Shown in pieces: positions 18,567 through 28,568 of a stretch of DNA of 64,000 nucleotides. The stretch's first letter is position 1, and the number at the start of each line of letters is the position of its first letter. The stretch is from NCBI RefSeq assembly GCF_002632825.1, contig NZ_NJAJ01000010.1, positions 81,046-145,045 on the forward strand, given 5' to 3'. Under the pieces are notes generated by a model, which saw nothing but the letters and a program-made list of their open reading frames with translations, was not told the DNA's origin and ran no database searches. The stretch is from Xenorhabdus stockiae (GTDB lineage Bacteria; Pseudomonadota; Gammaproteobacteria; Enterobacterales; Enterobacteriaceae). A program made the translations under genes and the position numbers.

Positions 18567-19843
18567 TAATGGCTCCGTGGCGGGAGGTAGGGTTCCAGTA
18601 ATTTTAACAAACGTTGCAATGCGCCCTGATTTTCATGTAGTACTTCGGCGGCGTGACGACCGTAATAAAGGCGGTAGTCTTCATCTGTCAGCAGGCTATT
18701 AACAGCACTGCTTAAAGACTGGCTATCTGTCACCGTGATAAGACCATCAGCTTTATTCAGCTTGGCGCAGATATCCTTAAAATTGAATGTATGTGGACCC
18801 ATTATGACAGGGATCGCATGCGCTGCTGCTTCCAGAGGGTTATGACCACCACGCTCGATTAAGCTACCACCGACAAAAGCTAAATCAGCGATACCGTATA
18901 AGAGCATCAGCTCGCCCATCGTATCTCCGATAACAACCTGAATATTTGCATCAGGTATAGCGCCGGAACTTCTCAGTACTGACTTTAGTCCCGCTTTTTG
19001 TGTTAGTTCTTCGGCCTTAGCAAAACGTTCAGGATGGCGGGGAACTAAAATTAACAGTAAATCAGGATGCTGTTTTAATAAATTTCGATGCGCATCCAGT
19101 ATAATCGTTTCTTCACCTTCATGAGTACTGGTGGCTATCCATACGGGACGGTGTGCAGCCCATTGGCGACGAAGCGTAACGGCTTTGGCTGCCAGTTCTG
19201 GTGTAACAGAAATATCGAATTTCAGACTGCCTGTGACTGCCAGTTGGGTTCGTTTTAGTCCTAATTCAATAAAACGCTCACCATCTTCCTGATTTTGTGC
19301 TGCGATGAGTGTTATTTTATTTAGAATAGTTTTGATAAAACTGTTTATTTTCTGATATCCGGTAGCGGAACGTGCTGAAAGTCTGGCATTAGCAATAACC
19401 AGTGGTATTCCTCGCTGATGCAGTTGGGTAATGAGATTAGGCCATAGTTCAGTTTCCATAATAATCACCAGCTTGGGATTGATATTATCAAGGAAGCGCC
19501 CCATAGAACCGGGCAAATCATACGGTAAATAAACGTGGTTAACATCAGCTCCCAGTGCAGAAAGTACCCTTTCCGAACCGGTTGGCGTCATCGTTGTTAC
19601 AGTGATGGGCAGAAAAGGATAGTGGTGTCGTAATATCCTGACGAGAGGAATAGCAGCTAATGTTTCTCCGACTGAAACTGAATGGAGTAAGATTCCTCCC
19701 GGTTTCACCTTTTGGGCACAGAAACCATAGCGCTCACTCCAGCGCTTACGGTAAGCCGGAGATTTACGGCTGCGCAGTAGCAGGCGCAACCAGATAATAG
19801 GTTGGATAAGGTAGAGAAGTACCTGATATAAGCGAAGCAACAT
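18566..19843 (-). CDS. waaA: 3-deoxy-D-manno-octulosonate (Kdo) transferase
   Basis: A 425-residue membrane-anchored GT30 enzyme that transfers Kdo from CMP-Kdo to lipid IVA, the step that starts the core. An N-terminal hydrophobic anchor ([15 protein letters not shown]) is followed by the catalytic Glu in [34 protein letters not shown] and the donor-domain [22 protein letters not shown]. Length and sequence match E. coli WaaA. It is followed directly by waaE. A 104-bp gap separates it from the upstream glycosyltransferase genes on the same strand. Confidence 0.96.
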
Positions 19844-19947
19844 TCTATCAAATTCACTGAAATAGACTGCGGCTATAGTATCACATTGGATTGAAGAAAG
19901 TGTGCAAAATGCGGATGCCCTTTATACCCAAATGGCAATAGCTTGAG

Positions 19948-21051
19948 CTATTTTTCTATTAACGCAATGTATTGCTTTATAATATTTCTTACTTCAAATT
20001 TTTCATACATTATGTTTGAGATCTTTGGAGGCTGAGTATAAACAAGCTGCATTTTTTCCGCTAATGCGTCAGAAGTCAGTTCAGATAAATATTTTTCGAG
20101 CCCATGTGTCATGATTTCTCTGACTCCACCGGGGCAATCCGTGCTGGCTATTGGTGTATGACAAATCAATGCTTCTATTAGTACGGTGGGTAGTCCTTCA
20201 CTATCAGAACTGATGATTACCGCTTTGGCATCGTGAATAATAGGCAGTGGGTTAGAATGGAATCCCGCTAAAATAACATTATCATTTAGGCCTAATTCAC
20301 AAATTTTTTTCTTAATACCGTTTTCTATTTCTTCAGAACCATTTCCTACGATAAGAAGTTTGCATGGTAGTTTGGCCTTTGCAAAAGCTTCTATCAGTCT
20401 GTCTTGACGCTTTACTTCATGAAAACGACCAATATGTAGCAGATAGTTTAAGTTCTGATAAGGATTGGGTTGTAAGGACTTTTTTTCTATTTCATTGAAG
20501 TCAAATGGATTATAAATGGTGTTTATTTGTGCTGGCTGAACTCCTATGTTCTCTAACAAATCTTTACAGATTGCATGAGAGACACAGATGATTTTTTTAT
20601 TCTTATAAACTTTTTTTATCTTTTCTTTTTTTGTCCAAGAAGAAAAGGTATTTTTATTGCTCAAGTATGACTTTGAAAAAACACCATGAATACAATGCCA
20701 TACATTGCAATCATGCAATAGTTTTGATTTAACTACGATACGATCAGTTTTATGTAGGTTAGAAAGAACAAGAACTGGTTTACCTTTTTGCTGAAAAAGT
20801 TCCAGTAACACCTTATCCATAGCTTTAGCACGGCGATTAAGTTCATTTACCTTTCTTAACGGCCCCTTATAATGATCAAGGCTGACAATATAGTGAATAC
20901 CTTCTGGTATCGTGTAAGCCAATTGGGTGTTAAGTGAAAGTAATGAGACTTGGTAACCTGATTGATGTAAACCAGTAGCCAGTCGGAGAGTCACATTTTC
21001 AGCTCCTCCCCCCGGTAATCCATCAATAACAAAAAGAATATGTTCTTTCAC
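19948..21051 (-). CDS. GT4-family core glycosyltransferase, WabH-like
   Basis: A 367-residue GT-B enzyme. The N-terminus LFVIDGLPGGGAENVTLRLATGL is the acceptor loop, and the C-terminus holds LLHIGRFHEVKRQDRLIEAF, LLIVGNGSEEIENGI and ISSDSEGLPTVLIEALICHTPIASTDCPGG with the acidic pair. Its place between wabG and waaA mirrors wabH of Klebsiella/Serratia, which adds GlcNAc to the core galacturonic acid. The nearby deacetylase at 23389 would fit conversion of that residue to GlcN. The assignment to WabH rests on position and general resemblance. The start overlaps the end of the wabG-like gene by one base. Confidence 0.75.
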   Translation of the reverse strand: MKEHILFVIDGLPGGGAENVTLRLATGLHQSGYQVSLLSLNTQLAYTIPEGIHYIVSLDHYKGPLRKVNELNRRAKAMDKVLLELFQQKGKPVLVLSNLHKTDRIVVKSKLLHDCNVWHCIHGVFSKSYLSNKNTFSSWTKKEKIKKVYKNKKIICVSHAICKDLLENIGVQPAQINTIYNPFDFNEIEKKSLQPNPYQNLNYLLHIGRFHEVKRQDRLIEAFAKAKLPCKLLIVGNGSEEIENGIKKKICELGLNDNVILAGFHSNPLPIIHDAKAVIISSDSEGLPTVLIEALICHTPIASTDCPGGVREIMTHGLEKYLSELTSDALAEKMQLVYTQPPKISNIMYEKFEVRNIIKQYIALIEK

Positions 21052-22178
21052 TATGCTAAAACTCGTTGATAAAGCTGAATCAATTGTTGTGATAAATTTT
21101 CAGGAGTTGAATTTATCACCTTCTCTCTTGCTGCCATAGACATATCTGTACCTAAAATATAGTCAGGTATACACCGGACTGCTTCCTCCAATTTGGGGAG
21201 ATCCAAGGCATCACAGACAAAGCCATTTTTACCTTCGGTAATAAATTCTGCTCCACCACAGGTTGTGCTGGTGATCACCGGCAAACCACATGACATGGCT
21301 TCAAGGATGACATTCGGAAATGGATCATACAGTGTTGGCAATAATAACGTATCAGACATTTGATAAAAATGGAGGGTGTTTTTTTGTAGTCCCATAAATC
21401 GAATACGAGGATAACATCCTAACTCTTTAGCAAGTTTCTGGTACTTTTTTTGTTCTTTGTCTTTGCCTATAACCAGTAGGTAGTCACCTGTTTTTGCCAC
21501 TGTTTTTATTGCAGCGGCTAAGCCTTTACGCTCAAATCCTGAACCAACGTAGACCAGACATTTTGCAGTAACAGGTATCTCGTATTGTTTACGTAATTGC
21601 TGACGGATTTGTTCATCAGCAGGAAAGAATTTCTTATTATCAATAGCATTGTATATCACGGAAATCTTGTCTTCAGATATACCAAATTCCTCAATAATTT
21701 CATTTTTAATCATCTCAGCATTGCAAATGACTTGCTTCAGTGAGTTATCTGAATACATTTCCTTTTCGGCGTTCATTATATAGCGGTGATAGCGGCTATT
21801 TAACAACCATTTTGCCTTCCATTTAGGTAAAATGCGCGATCGTTGATGTAGCCAAGATTTATGTACTCCATCACCAGCTCTATAGATATCGCAACCAGCA
21901 ATTCTTTCGTGACTTTGAACTAAATCGAATTGTTCTTTTTGCCATAATTTTCGGGCAGCCTGGGCAAAACCTCGCTCGCGACTGATTCTGCCAAGCTTAA
22001 CAGGGTTACATAGGTGAATATTCCAGTTGGGATTACTCTCTCCCTGCCAGGAGCGCGTAATGACATTGAGCTCAATGTTTTGATGATTTAACGCTTCTAA
22101 TGCTCGAGAGACAAAACGTTCAGCCCCTCCATCCGGGCGGTATTTTTGACGGACAATAGCTAAACGAAGAGGTTTCAT
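21051..22178 (-). CDS. wabG: WabG-type core glycosyltransferase
   Basis: A 375-residue GT4 enzyme with N-terminal RQKYRPDGGAERFVSRALEAL, SRERGFAQAARKLWQKEQFDLVQSHERI-type central sequence, and the donor region LVYVGSGFERKGLAAAIKTV and [24 protein letters not shown]. This matches, from memory, Klebsiella WabG, which transfers galacturonic acid to heptose II, and is unlike the E. coli WaaG N-terminus. Order waaQ-wabG-wabH supports the call. ATGA overlaps couple it to waaQ upstream. Confidence 0.75.
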   Translation of the reverse strand: MKPLRLAIVRQKYRPDGGAERFVSRALEALNHQNIELNVITRSWQGESNPNWNIHLCNPVKLGRISRERGFAQAARKLWQKEQFDLVQSHERIAGCDIYRAGDGVHKSWLHQRSRILPKWKAKWLLNSRYHRYIMNAEKEMYSDNSLKQVICNAEMIKNEIIEEFGISEDKISVIYNAIDNKKFFPADEQIRQQLRKQYEIPVTAKCLVYVGSGFERKGLAAAIKTVAKTGDYLLVIGKDKEQKKYQKLAKELGCYPRIRFMGLQKNTLHFYQMSDTLLLPTLYDPFPNVILEAMSCGLPVITSTTCGGAEFITEGKNGFVCDALDLPKLEEAVRCIPDYILGTDMSMAAREKVINSTPENLSQQLIQLYQRVLA

Positions 22179-23242
22179 GAAATATATTTCCTTGCGGCTG
22201 AAATGACTGTCTCTGCTGATATCAGGTCGAGATAGCGTTCATTTGTATGAGTTTTGATATCATCAGGGTGTGGAATATTGCCATAATCACCAGCCCAAAT
22301 CACTTCACCAATTGATTCCCAAGGCTTCCAGAATGTGAGTTTTGATGGTCCAAATAACGCAATACAGGGCGTTTTCAGTGCAGCAGCCATGTGCATAGGG
22401 ACAGAATCTACCCCTATAAATAAATTAGCATGATCGATTAGTGCTGCAAGTTTAGGTAAGGTTAACAAACCTGCGAGAGACAGGATTTTCTCCTTCTCAG
22501 GGCAGTGGGATAAGATAGTATTGACCATCTCTAGCTCTCGATTATCTGGCCCTGAAGTAATAATAATTTTTTGTCCATCCTTCTGTAAGGCAGTTATTAC
22601 TTGTGCCATTTTCTTCTCATTCCAGCATTTAAAGAACCAGCGAGAAGTAGGCTGAATTACTATATATCGCCCAGAAAATTGATGATTCAAAAGAGATGAT
22701 TTTACCCACTGTAAATCTTGTTCACTATAGCTCATTGTCACCTTGGTGATGAGGGGTTTAACATTCAGTGGATTAAGAACAGAAAGATTTTGTTCTACTG
22801 TATGTAGAGATTCGTGATCATCTGTGGATATGACTTCAGTATGGCATAAACGCCATTTCCAATTTTGGCGTTTGGGGTAATCAAGTGCCAAGCGGATAGG
22901 AGCACCAGTAAAACGGGTGATAAATGCGCTTCGCCACTGATCTGCAAGGTTTATAACCAAGTCATAGCGTTGTTGCCTTAATGTTTTCAGCAATTGCCAC
23001 TCATATGATAATTTTTTCCTTGTTCCTAGCTGCTTCCATTTCCTATCTATTGAAAAAATTTGCGAGATTTCTTTTAAGTTTTCCAGCATAGGCAGTGTTT
23101 CTTGATAAAGAAGGACATCAATTTTTGCCTTAGGGTAATGATGAGCCAATGTATTGATAACTGGAGTGGTCAGCAACATATCACCATGATGTTGTAGTTT
23201 TATCACCAGAATTCTTTTGATTTTATTATTTTTTCTTTCCAT
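22175..23242 (-). CDS. waaQ: lipopolysaccharide heptosyltransferase III
   Basis: A 355-residue GT9 enzyme. IKRILVIKLQHHGDMLLTTPVINTL is the acceptor loop of WaaQ, and LFIGVDSVPMHMAAALKTPCIALFGPSKLTFWKPW is the ADP-heptose site with the WaaQ-type SxxxFWxPW ending. It adds the branching heptose III to heptose II. It is the first gene of the leftward operon and diverges from the deacetylase gene across about 150 bp. Confidence 0.9.
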   Translation of the reverse strand: MERKNNKIKRILVIKLQHHGDMLLTTPVINTLAHHYPKAKIDVLLYQETLPMLENLKEISQIFSIDRKWKQLGTRKKLSYEWQLLKTLRQQRYDLVINLADQWRSAFITRFTGAPIRLALDYPKRQNWKWRLCHTEVISTDDHESLHTVEQNLSVLNPLNVKPLITKVTMSYSEQDLQWVKSSLLNHQFSGRYIVIQPTSRWFFKCWNEKKMAQVITALQKDGQKIIITSGPDNRELEMVNTILSHCPEKEKILSLAGLLTLPKLAALIDHANLFIGVDSVPMHMAAALKTPCIALFGPSKLTFWKPWESIGEVIWAGDYGNIPHPDDIKTHTNERYLDLISAETVISAARKYIS

Positions 23243-23388
23243 ATATTGAGTTCTTTAGATATAAATAAAAACAGCCTTGCTGGAGTGATTTTACACTCAA
23301 GTTAGTCGCTAAGATTCTCTAATTGCGCTATGTAATTACTATGAGTACCATTAGGGCAACTATTATTATCACATTTTGGTGCATGTTG

Positions 23389-24351
23389 ATGTCATTACCC
23401 GCTTTTATTATCACGATCGATACTGAAGGTGATGATCTATGGCAAAATCGAGATCATATCTCAACGAAAAATACTCATTACCTACCCAGATTTCAGGACT
23501 TATGTGAGCGTTTTGAATTTAAACCTGTTTGGTTAACTAATTACGAAATGGCAATGGATGATAGCTATATCGAATTTGCTAAAGATGTCATTGCCAGAAA
23601 TGCAGGAGAGGTCGGTATGCATCTGCATGCCTGGAACAATCCTCCGATTATACCCCTGACTGATGATGATATGCATTATAAGCCGTACCTGATTGAGTAT
23701 CCGAAAGATCAGATCAAGGCGAAAATCGAATTGATGACAAATCTGCTTGAAGAAAAACTTCAGACTAAAATGGTGAGTCATCGTGCGGGGCGCTGGGCAT
23801 TTAACGAATATTATGCGCAATTGTTGGTTGAATATGGCTATCAGATAGATTGCTCTGTTACACCTAAAGTTAACTGGCGTTTTACTAAAGGTGCTCCTAA
23901 TGGAAAGGGTGGAACAGATTATAGCCACTTTCCGTCTCATGCTTATTTTATGGATTTGCAGGATATTTCCAAAGAAGGGAACTCTGCTTTGTTGCAGGTA
24001 CCAATGAGTGTCCAGTATAAGCACTCTCCGTTTATGACTTTTATTAAGCAGAAATACGACTCTCTCAGAGGGAAGCAACGTTCTCCATCGGTTAACTGGC
24101 TGCGCCCAAAAGGTGGTAACCTGGAACAAATGAAAACTGTTGTCCAGCAAACATTGGCATCTGGTAGTGATTATGTTGAATTTATGTTGCATTCATCGGA
24201 ATTTATGCCCGGTGGCAGTCCGACATTTAAGGATGAAGAACAGATAGAACAACTTTATCAGGATTTAGAGGGATTATTTGAGTTTTTGAAGCCGTTGGCT
24301 CAGGGGATGACGTTGGGGGAGTATTATCGGTTGAAATTTTTAAAAAAATAA
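23389..24351 (+). CDS. polysaccharide deacetylase family protein (WabN/WalW-type)
   Basis: A 320-residue protein starting MSLPAFIITIDTEGDDLW, where DTEGD is the metal-binding first motif of NodB-like CE4 deacetylases; EVGMHLHAWNNPP supplies the histidine motif and SHRAGRWAFNE the Arg-containing third motif. There is no signal peptide, so it acts in the cytoplasm on a lipid-linked core or a sugar precursor. Beside waaQ, wabG and a wabH-like gene, it most likely removes the acetyl group of core GlcNAc, as WabN does in Klebsiella. The frame is open from 23323, but the start at 23389 gives the family N-terminus; the ribosome site is weak. Confidence 0.78.
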   Translation: MSLPAFIITIDTEGDDLWQNRDHISTKNTHYLPRFQDLCERFEFKPVWLTNYEMAMDDSYIEFAKDVIARNAGEVGMHLHAWNNPPIIPLTDDDMHYKPYLIEYPKDQIKAKIELMTNLLEEKLQTKMVSHRAGRWAFNEYYAQLLVEYGYQIDCSVTPKVNWRFTKGAPNGKGGTDYSHFPSHAYFMDLQDISKEGNSALLQVPMSVQYKHSPFMTFIKQKYDSLRGKQRSPSVNWLRPKGGNLEQMKTVVQQTLASGSDYVEFMLHSSEFMPGGSPTFKDEEQIEQLYQDLEGLFEFLKPLAQGMTLGEYYRLKFLKK

Positions 24352-24446
24352 AATAAGGAAGTTAACATTTTATGATATCTGAGGTTCATTTATTCCTTAT
24401 GTTTTAAATTTTTATTAAAAGCTATCTAAATAGAATAGAGATTTTT

Positions 24447-26033
24447 ATGATGTCAGGTTATTTTAATAAATATATTTCATGTGTTTTTATGAAAATTAAA
24501 AAATCAAATAAAGGAAAAGTCATTCCAATTGTATTAATATTTATATTTAGTTTTTTGGTGAATTTATCTCTAGGATATTCCTTTAGACCTTTTTATTCAA
24601 TTTTGTTAGCTTTTCTCCTTGTATTATTAAGTGAATTTAAATTAATTTATACGCTTGCGGTTATATTTCTAATTTCATTATCGGCTGTTTATTTTCCCAT
24701 TGGTTTAATTTATGGCCCTCCCTCTTTAAATTCAATGATATCATTGTATTATACAAATAAAAATGAAAGCTTTGAATTTATTAGTGCAATACCTATTTAT
24801 TATTTTACATTTAGTTTATTTGTTGTTTTTTCGGGGTGGCTATGTTTAATTTCATCATTAAAAATAGAAAATAAAATAATTTTCTATTTTTTATGTTTTT
24901 TTGTTTTTTTTGGTATATTCTTCAATCCGATTAAAACTCTTATTACAGAGAAGAGGCTTGATTTATTATCAATACGCTTTACTCCCATAAGATTTTTTTG
25001 TGAAATATATACATCTAATGTTGAAGTGAAAAAACAATATGAAGAACAAAATAGATTATTAAGTTTGGCTGATGATTGGCAACCAACAATGCAGGAAAAT
25101 AAATATAATACCTATATTGTTGTTATTGGTGAGAGTGCTAGGAAAGACATGATGAATAGTTATGGTTTTTCTTTAGGAAATACACCTTTTATGAGCCATG
25201 CTAATGGAGTATTATTCAATAATTATATTTCTGCTGCATCTTCAACTGTTCAATCATTAACAAACTCTTTTTCATTAAGAGAACATGGTGAGTTAAAAAT
25301 TAATAATAATATAGTATCGTTAGCGAATAAAAGTGGATACTATACTTATTGGTTATCAAACCAAGGTATGTTAGGTGAGCATGATTCAGGTGTAGGTGCG
25401 ATTGGTCAAAAAGCGGACTCTTATTTTTTCTCTAATAAAGGAGAATATGGTTATGTAAAATTATCAGATGATTCATTATTACCTAAAATTGTCGATGCAT
25501 TAAATGACAATAAAAATAGAAAGATAATTTTTGTTCACCTAATGGGATCTCATACTAATTTTTGTGAAAGAACAAATGGAAAATATGATAACTTTTATTT
25601 GAATAAAGATATATCATGCTATATCCAGAGTATTAAAAATACAGATAAACTGTTATCAAAGATTGTTGATGAAGCTAATAAAACTAAGAAAAAATGGTCT
25701 ATGATGTATTTTTCTGATCATGGAGTTTCTTTTTATAACGGAAAATTAAAAGATCAAAAGTTAACACATGGCGATAAATATAAGCAAAATTACCAAGTTC
25801 CTTTTTTTATTACTTCTTATGATAGTAAGAGTCGAATTTATATTGATGCACTGAGAAGTGGTTTTGATTTCCTATCTATTTATTCTGAATGGATAGGTAT
25901 ACATGAATCTAGGATTAAAAGTGATTGTAAATATATATCTAATGATATTTGCAATAATGAAGTGAAAGTTTTTGAGTTTAATTATAAAGTAATAGATTAT
26001 AATTCATTATCAGATAATAAGTTAGGTGATTAA
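24447..26033 (+). CDS. phosphoethanolamine transferase, sulfatase fold
   Basis: A 528-residue inner-membrane enzyme with about five N-terminal helices (residues about 22-45, 48-90, 110-140, 155-170) and a periplasmic alkaline-phosphatase/sulfatase domain from about residue 220. Visible motifs are YIVVIGESARKDMMNSYGF (metal Glu and nearby nucleophile region), AASSTVQSLTNSFS with the candidate nucleophile Thr, FVHLMGSHTNF, and MYFSDHGVSFYNG. It resembles the CptA/EptC-type enzymes that decorate LPS core with phosphoethanolamine. Its DNA is markedly AT-rich, with several ATA codons, unlike waaQ or hldD. A strong terminator follows. Confidence 0.82.
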   Translation: MMSGYFNKYISCVFMKIKKSNKGKVIPIVLIFIFSFLVNLSLGYSFRPFYSILLAFLLVLLSEFKLIYTLAVIFLISLSAVYFPIGLIYGPPSLNSMISLYYTNKNESFEFISAIPIYYFTFSLFVVFSGWLCLISSLKIENKIIFYFLCFFVFFGIFFNPIKTLITEKRLDLLSIRFTPIRFFCEIYTSNVEVKKQYEEQNRLLSLADDWQPTMQENKYNTYIVVIGESARKDMMNSYGFSLGNTPFMSHANGVLFNNYISAASSTVQSLTNSFSLREHGELKINNNIVSLANKSGYYTYWLSNQGMLGEHDSGVGAIGQKADSYFFSNKGEYGYVKLSDDSLLPKIVDALNDNKNRKIIFVHLMGSHTNFCERTNGKYDNFYLNKDISCYIQSIKNTDKLLSKIVDEANKTKKKWSMMYFSDHGVSFYNGKLKDQKLTHGDKYKQNYQVPFFITSYDSKSRIYIDALRSGFDFLSIYSEWIGIHESRIKSDCKYISNDICNNEVKVFEFNYKVIDYNSLSDNKLGD

Positions 26034-26042
26034 AGTGCATTT

Positions 26043-26084
26043 TTTCCTGAAAAATTTACTGTGTTATATTTTTCAGGAAATTTT
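26043..26084 (+). terminator. intrinsic terminator after the phosphoethanolamine transferase gene
   Basis: TTTCCTGAAAAAT (26043-26055) pairs perfectly with ATTTTTCAGGAAA (26068-26080) and is followed by TTTT. It starts 10 nt past the stop codon. Confidence 0.8.
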
Positions 26085-26201
26085 AAATAAATCAATATTC
26101 CTTTTGAATCTATATTTCAAAGTAAGTTATTAATCATACGTAATAGTTTTATGTATTATTGTTTTTTATGATATAATGAATTGATTTTTTTATGAAAGTT
26201 T

Positions 26202-27323
26202 ATGAGTCAGTGTAAAATGAATAAGCGTTTAAAATATAGATTGGTGGATCTATTTCTAAAGGTATATACTAAGAAAAAAGACTTCGAATACTCTAGAGCT
26301 CAATTCAAAAAATTGGAAGAAAAAGAATTTAAAAATATAATAATTTATTCTACTACTGCGTTAGGGGATTTTTTAATGAATACTCCAGCGATTCATGCCA
26401 TTAGAAAGAGGTTTAAAAATTCTTCTATTACGTTGATTTGCCATCATAATTTCAAGTCGTTTCTTGAGAATGGTACGGACTGGGATAAAGTTATAACATG
26501 GAATAATAAAGTAAATCATATTCCTAATCTCTTAAAAGATATAAAAGAAACAGGTACTCCTGATCTTGCAATAATCTTACATTCACATAGTCCATATGAT
26601 TATTTGAGTGCCATAATGTCTGGTGCTAAATTTGTATTTAGGGATAATTATAATAGTGATGAATTGATTAATAAATGGTTAACTAATTATGTCGAAGATT
26701 TTAATGGGCATATTATACAAAGAAAATTAGAGTTAATAAAACCATTGGGATGTGATCTCTCATTGAAATCTAGTGTTGAAATGCATGTTCCATGTAGTAT
26801 TAATTCAGTTAGAGAATATTATAAATATATAGGTTTTCAAATGGGGGCATCGTCTTATGAGCGTTGTTGGCCAGTAAAAAATTTTGTTCAGGTAGCATTG
26901 TATATTTTAAAAATTGATCATAATGCAAAAATATTATTAATAGGATCACCTAAAGATATTCATTTGCAAGAAAAATTCATGGAGTTATTGCCAAATGAGT
27001 ATCATAGTAGAATTGATAATCTTATTGGGAAAACATCATTAACTGAGTTAACACAAAAAATAAGCGAACTAGACTTGCTTATTACTGGTGATACTGGGCC
27101 TATGCACATAGCTATTGCTTTAAAAATACCGACAATTAGTTTGTTTGTTACAGCTGTTCCACATGCAACAGGGCCGTATCAAGATCTAGATCTTCATAAA
27201 ATTATACTTGGTTCGACGATGCCACTAAATGATAATGGCCATATCATGAGCTCTATATCTTCAGACGTAGTTATATCTGAAATTAATTATTCAGATAATA
27301 ATAGATTATTAAATATTGAATAA
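26202..27323 (+). CDS. GT9-family heptosyltransferase-like protein
   Basis: A 373-residue GT9 protein with an N-terminal basic extension of about 45 residues, then IIIYSTTALGDFLMNTPAIHAIRKRFKN (acceptor loop) and LLITGDTGPMHIAIALKIPTISLFVTAVP (donor site with D-T-G-x2-H). It is AT-rich and distinct from the heptosyltransferases elsewhere in the window, and probably adds an outer-core heptose or related sugar. It has its own upstream gap of 168 bp and no close partner gene. Confidence 0.75.
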   Translation: MSQCKMNKRLKYRLVDLFLKVYTKKKDFEYSRAQFKKLEEKEFKNIIIYSTTALGDFLMNTPAIHAIRKRFKNSSITLICHHNFKSFLENGTDWDKVITWNNKVNHIPNLLKDIKETGTPDLAIILHSHSPYDYLSAIMSGAKFVFRDNYNSDELINKWLTNYVEDFNGHIIQRKLELIKPLGCDLSLKSSVEMHVPCSINSVREYYKYIGFQMGASSYERCWPVKNFVQVALYILKIDHNAKILLIGSPKDIHLQEKFMELLPNEYHSRIDNLIGKTSLTELTQKISELDLLITGDTGPMHIAIALKIPTISLFVTAVPHATGPYQDLDLHKIILGSTMPLNDNGHIMSSISSDVVISEINYSDNNRLLNIE

Positions 27324-27408
27324 ATTTCTTCTGTATGTGATGGGAACTCTTTTATAGCATCAATTTACTGATATATATCGTCTATTATGTAGATTTATAA
27401 TATATTAT

Positions 27409-27434
27409 GCCTGATCCATAAAGTCAGGCTTTAT
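27409..27434. terminator. small hairpin between convergent GT9 and GT8 genes
   Basis: GCCTGA (27409-27414) pairs with TCAGGC (27424-27429), followed by TTTATATT. The stem is short, but the place between two convergent genes fits a terminator, mainly for the rightward gene. Confidence 0.5.
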
Positions 27435-27470
27435 ATTATATTTATATGATAATTTTGGCTAATAAATATT

Positions 27471-28415
27471 CTACTTTGTTAATTTATTAAATATATATAA
27501 AATAAACCACCTAGCACTAGATATATATTTTTTCTTTCGCCATAATTTTTTCGCATAAACTCTCATTTGCCTATATTGAGTTGGTAATTCGAAAGGAATA
27601 TCCTTCCATGGTGATATTGAGTAGTATTCTATATATATATCAGATTGTTCATGCCAAGATTTCCATGGTTTAGGGGTTCCTGTAAAATGTAAAAAAACTG
27701 TATCATCACCTGATAAATTTCTATCTTCATTAAATCTATTATATGCGCTTGGTAATGGAATAATTTTATCTTCCAATATAATATTTAACACGTCTTGATC
27801 TGGATATAAATACTCTCTAAGATTTATAGTTTTCATAAACTCACTTAGGATATTTCTAGATATCCATTGAGGTATGTTTATTAATAATACGCCAGAATTA
27901 AAATAGAAATTTTTATCCTTCAAATTCAGTGAGTAAATATTTTTTTTATCTATATTTTTTTGATTTACAACACCAGCTACGTTATCTCTAAAATCTATTT
28001 CTTTTAGGTTTGATATACTACTCAAGCATATTATATCTGCATCTAAATATAATACTCTATCGGTAAATTTTTGTAACAAATTAGGAATTATTAATCTATA
28101 ATACATGGAGATAGGTAGGTTTTCTTTCTCTTGTAATGATTGGAATATACTGGCATCAAACCAATAAATAGTTATTAATGATTTTTCTTTATCAATGTTT
28201 TTTATTTTTTTTAAATCGTTATCTGTTATTTCAGTTGTTAATAAATGAAAATGAAAATAAATATCAGGATTGTTTTTTATAATCGATGTTATAGTTACTC
28301 CTGCGGGTCTGATAAAATTTTTATCAACACCGAATGCGATGTGGAACGGGTTTTTTATATCTTCTTTTTTCCCAATTTGTTTTTTGAGTTTTATGATTTT
28401 TTCTATTTCAATCAT
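27471..28415 (-). CDS. GT8-family glycosyltransferase
   Basis: A 314-residue retaining glycosyltransferase of the WaaI/WaaJ/WaaO (GT8) family: HIAFGVDKNFIRPAGVTITSI at the N-terminus, the DXD metal motif in VLYLDADIICL, FNSGVLLINI, PDQDVLNIIL and the C-terminal FLHFTGTPKPWKSW. These enzymes add alpha-linked glucose or galactose to the outer core using UDP-sugars. The gene is AT-rich, stands alone on the minus strand and diverges from the next GT4 gene. Confidence 0.85.
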   Translation of the reverse strand: MIEIEKIIKLKKQIGKKEDIKNPFHIAFGVDKNFIRPAGVTITSIIKNNPDIYFHFHLLTTEITDNDLKKIKNIDKEKSLITIYWFDASIFQSLQEKENLPISMYYRLIIPNLLQKFTDRVLYLDADIICLSSISNLKEIDFRDNVAGVVNQKNIDKKNIYSLNLKDKNFYFNSGVLLINIPQWISRNILSEFMKTINLREYLYPDQDVLNIILEDKIIPLPSAYNRFNEDRNLSGDDTVFLHFTGTPKPWKSWHEQSDIYIEYYSISPWKDIPFELPTQYRQMRVYAKKLWRKKKYISSARWFILYIFNKLTK

Positions 28416-28568
28416 GAGAAGGATCCCGGAAATGTAATTTATTTATTGAAAAATTATATCATACATACTATTTTAATGAAAAAATAAATGGTAAATTATC
28501 TTGTGTAATAGCATATAAACTGTTCATGCTATTTTTTATTTGATTTATTTTTTAAGGCTAAGCTAACT

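Noticed and set aside
18670..18677. ops-like GGCGGTAG on the plus strand
   Set aside because: It lies inside waaA antisense to transcription and lacks the rest of a JUMPstart element.
19931..19955. Partial third copy of the dispersed repeat (TATACCCAAATGG) after waaA's upstream gene
   Set aside because: Only the terminal dozen bases resemble the element; without the inner arms it may be chance or a decayed end.
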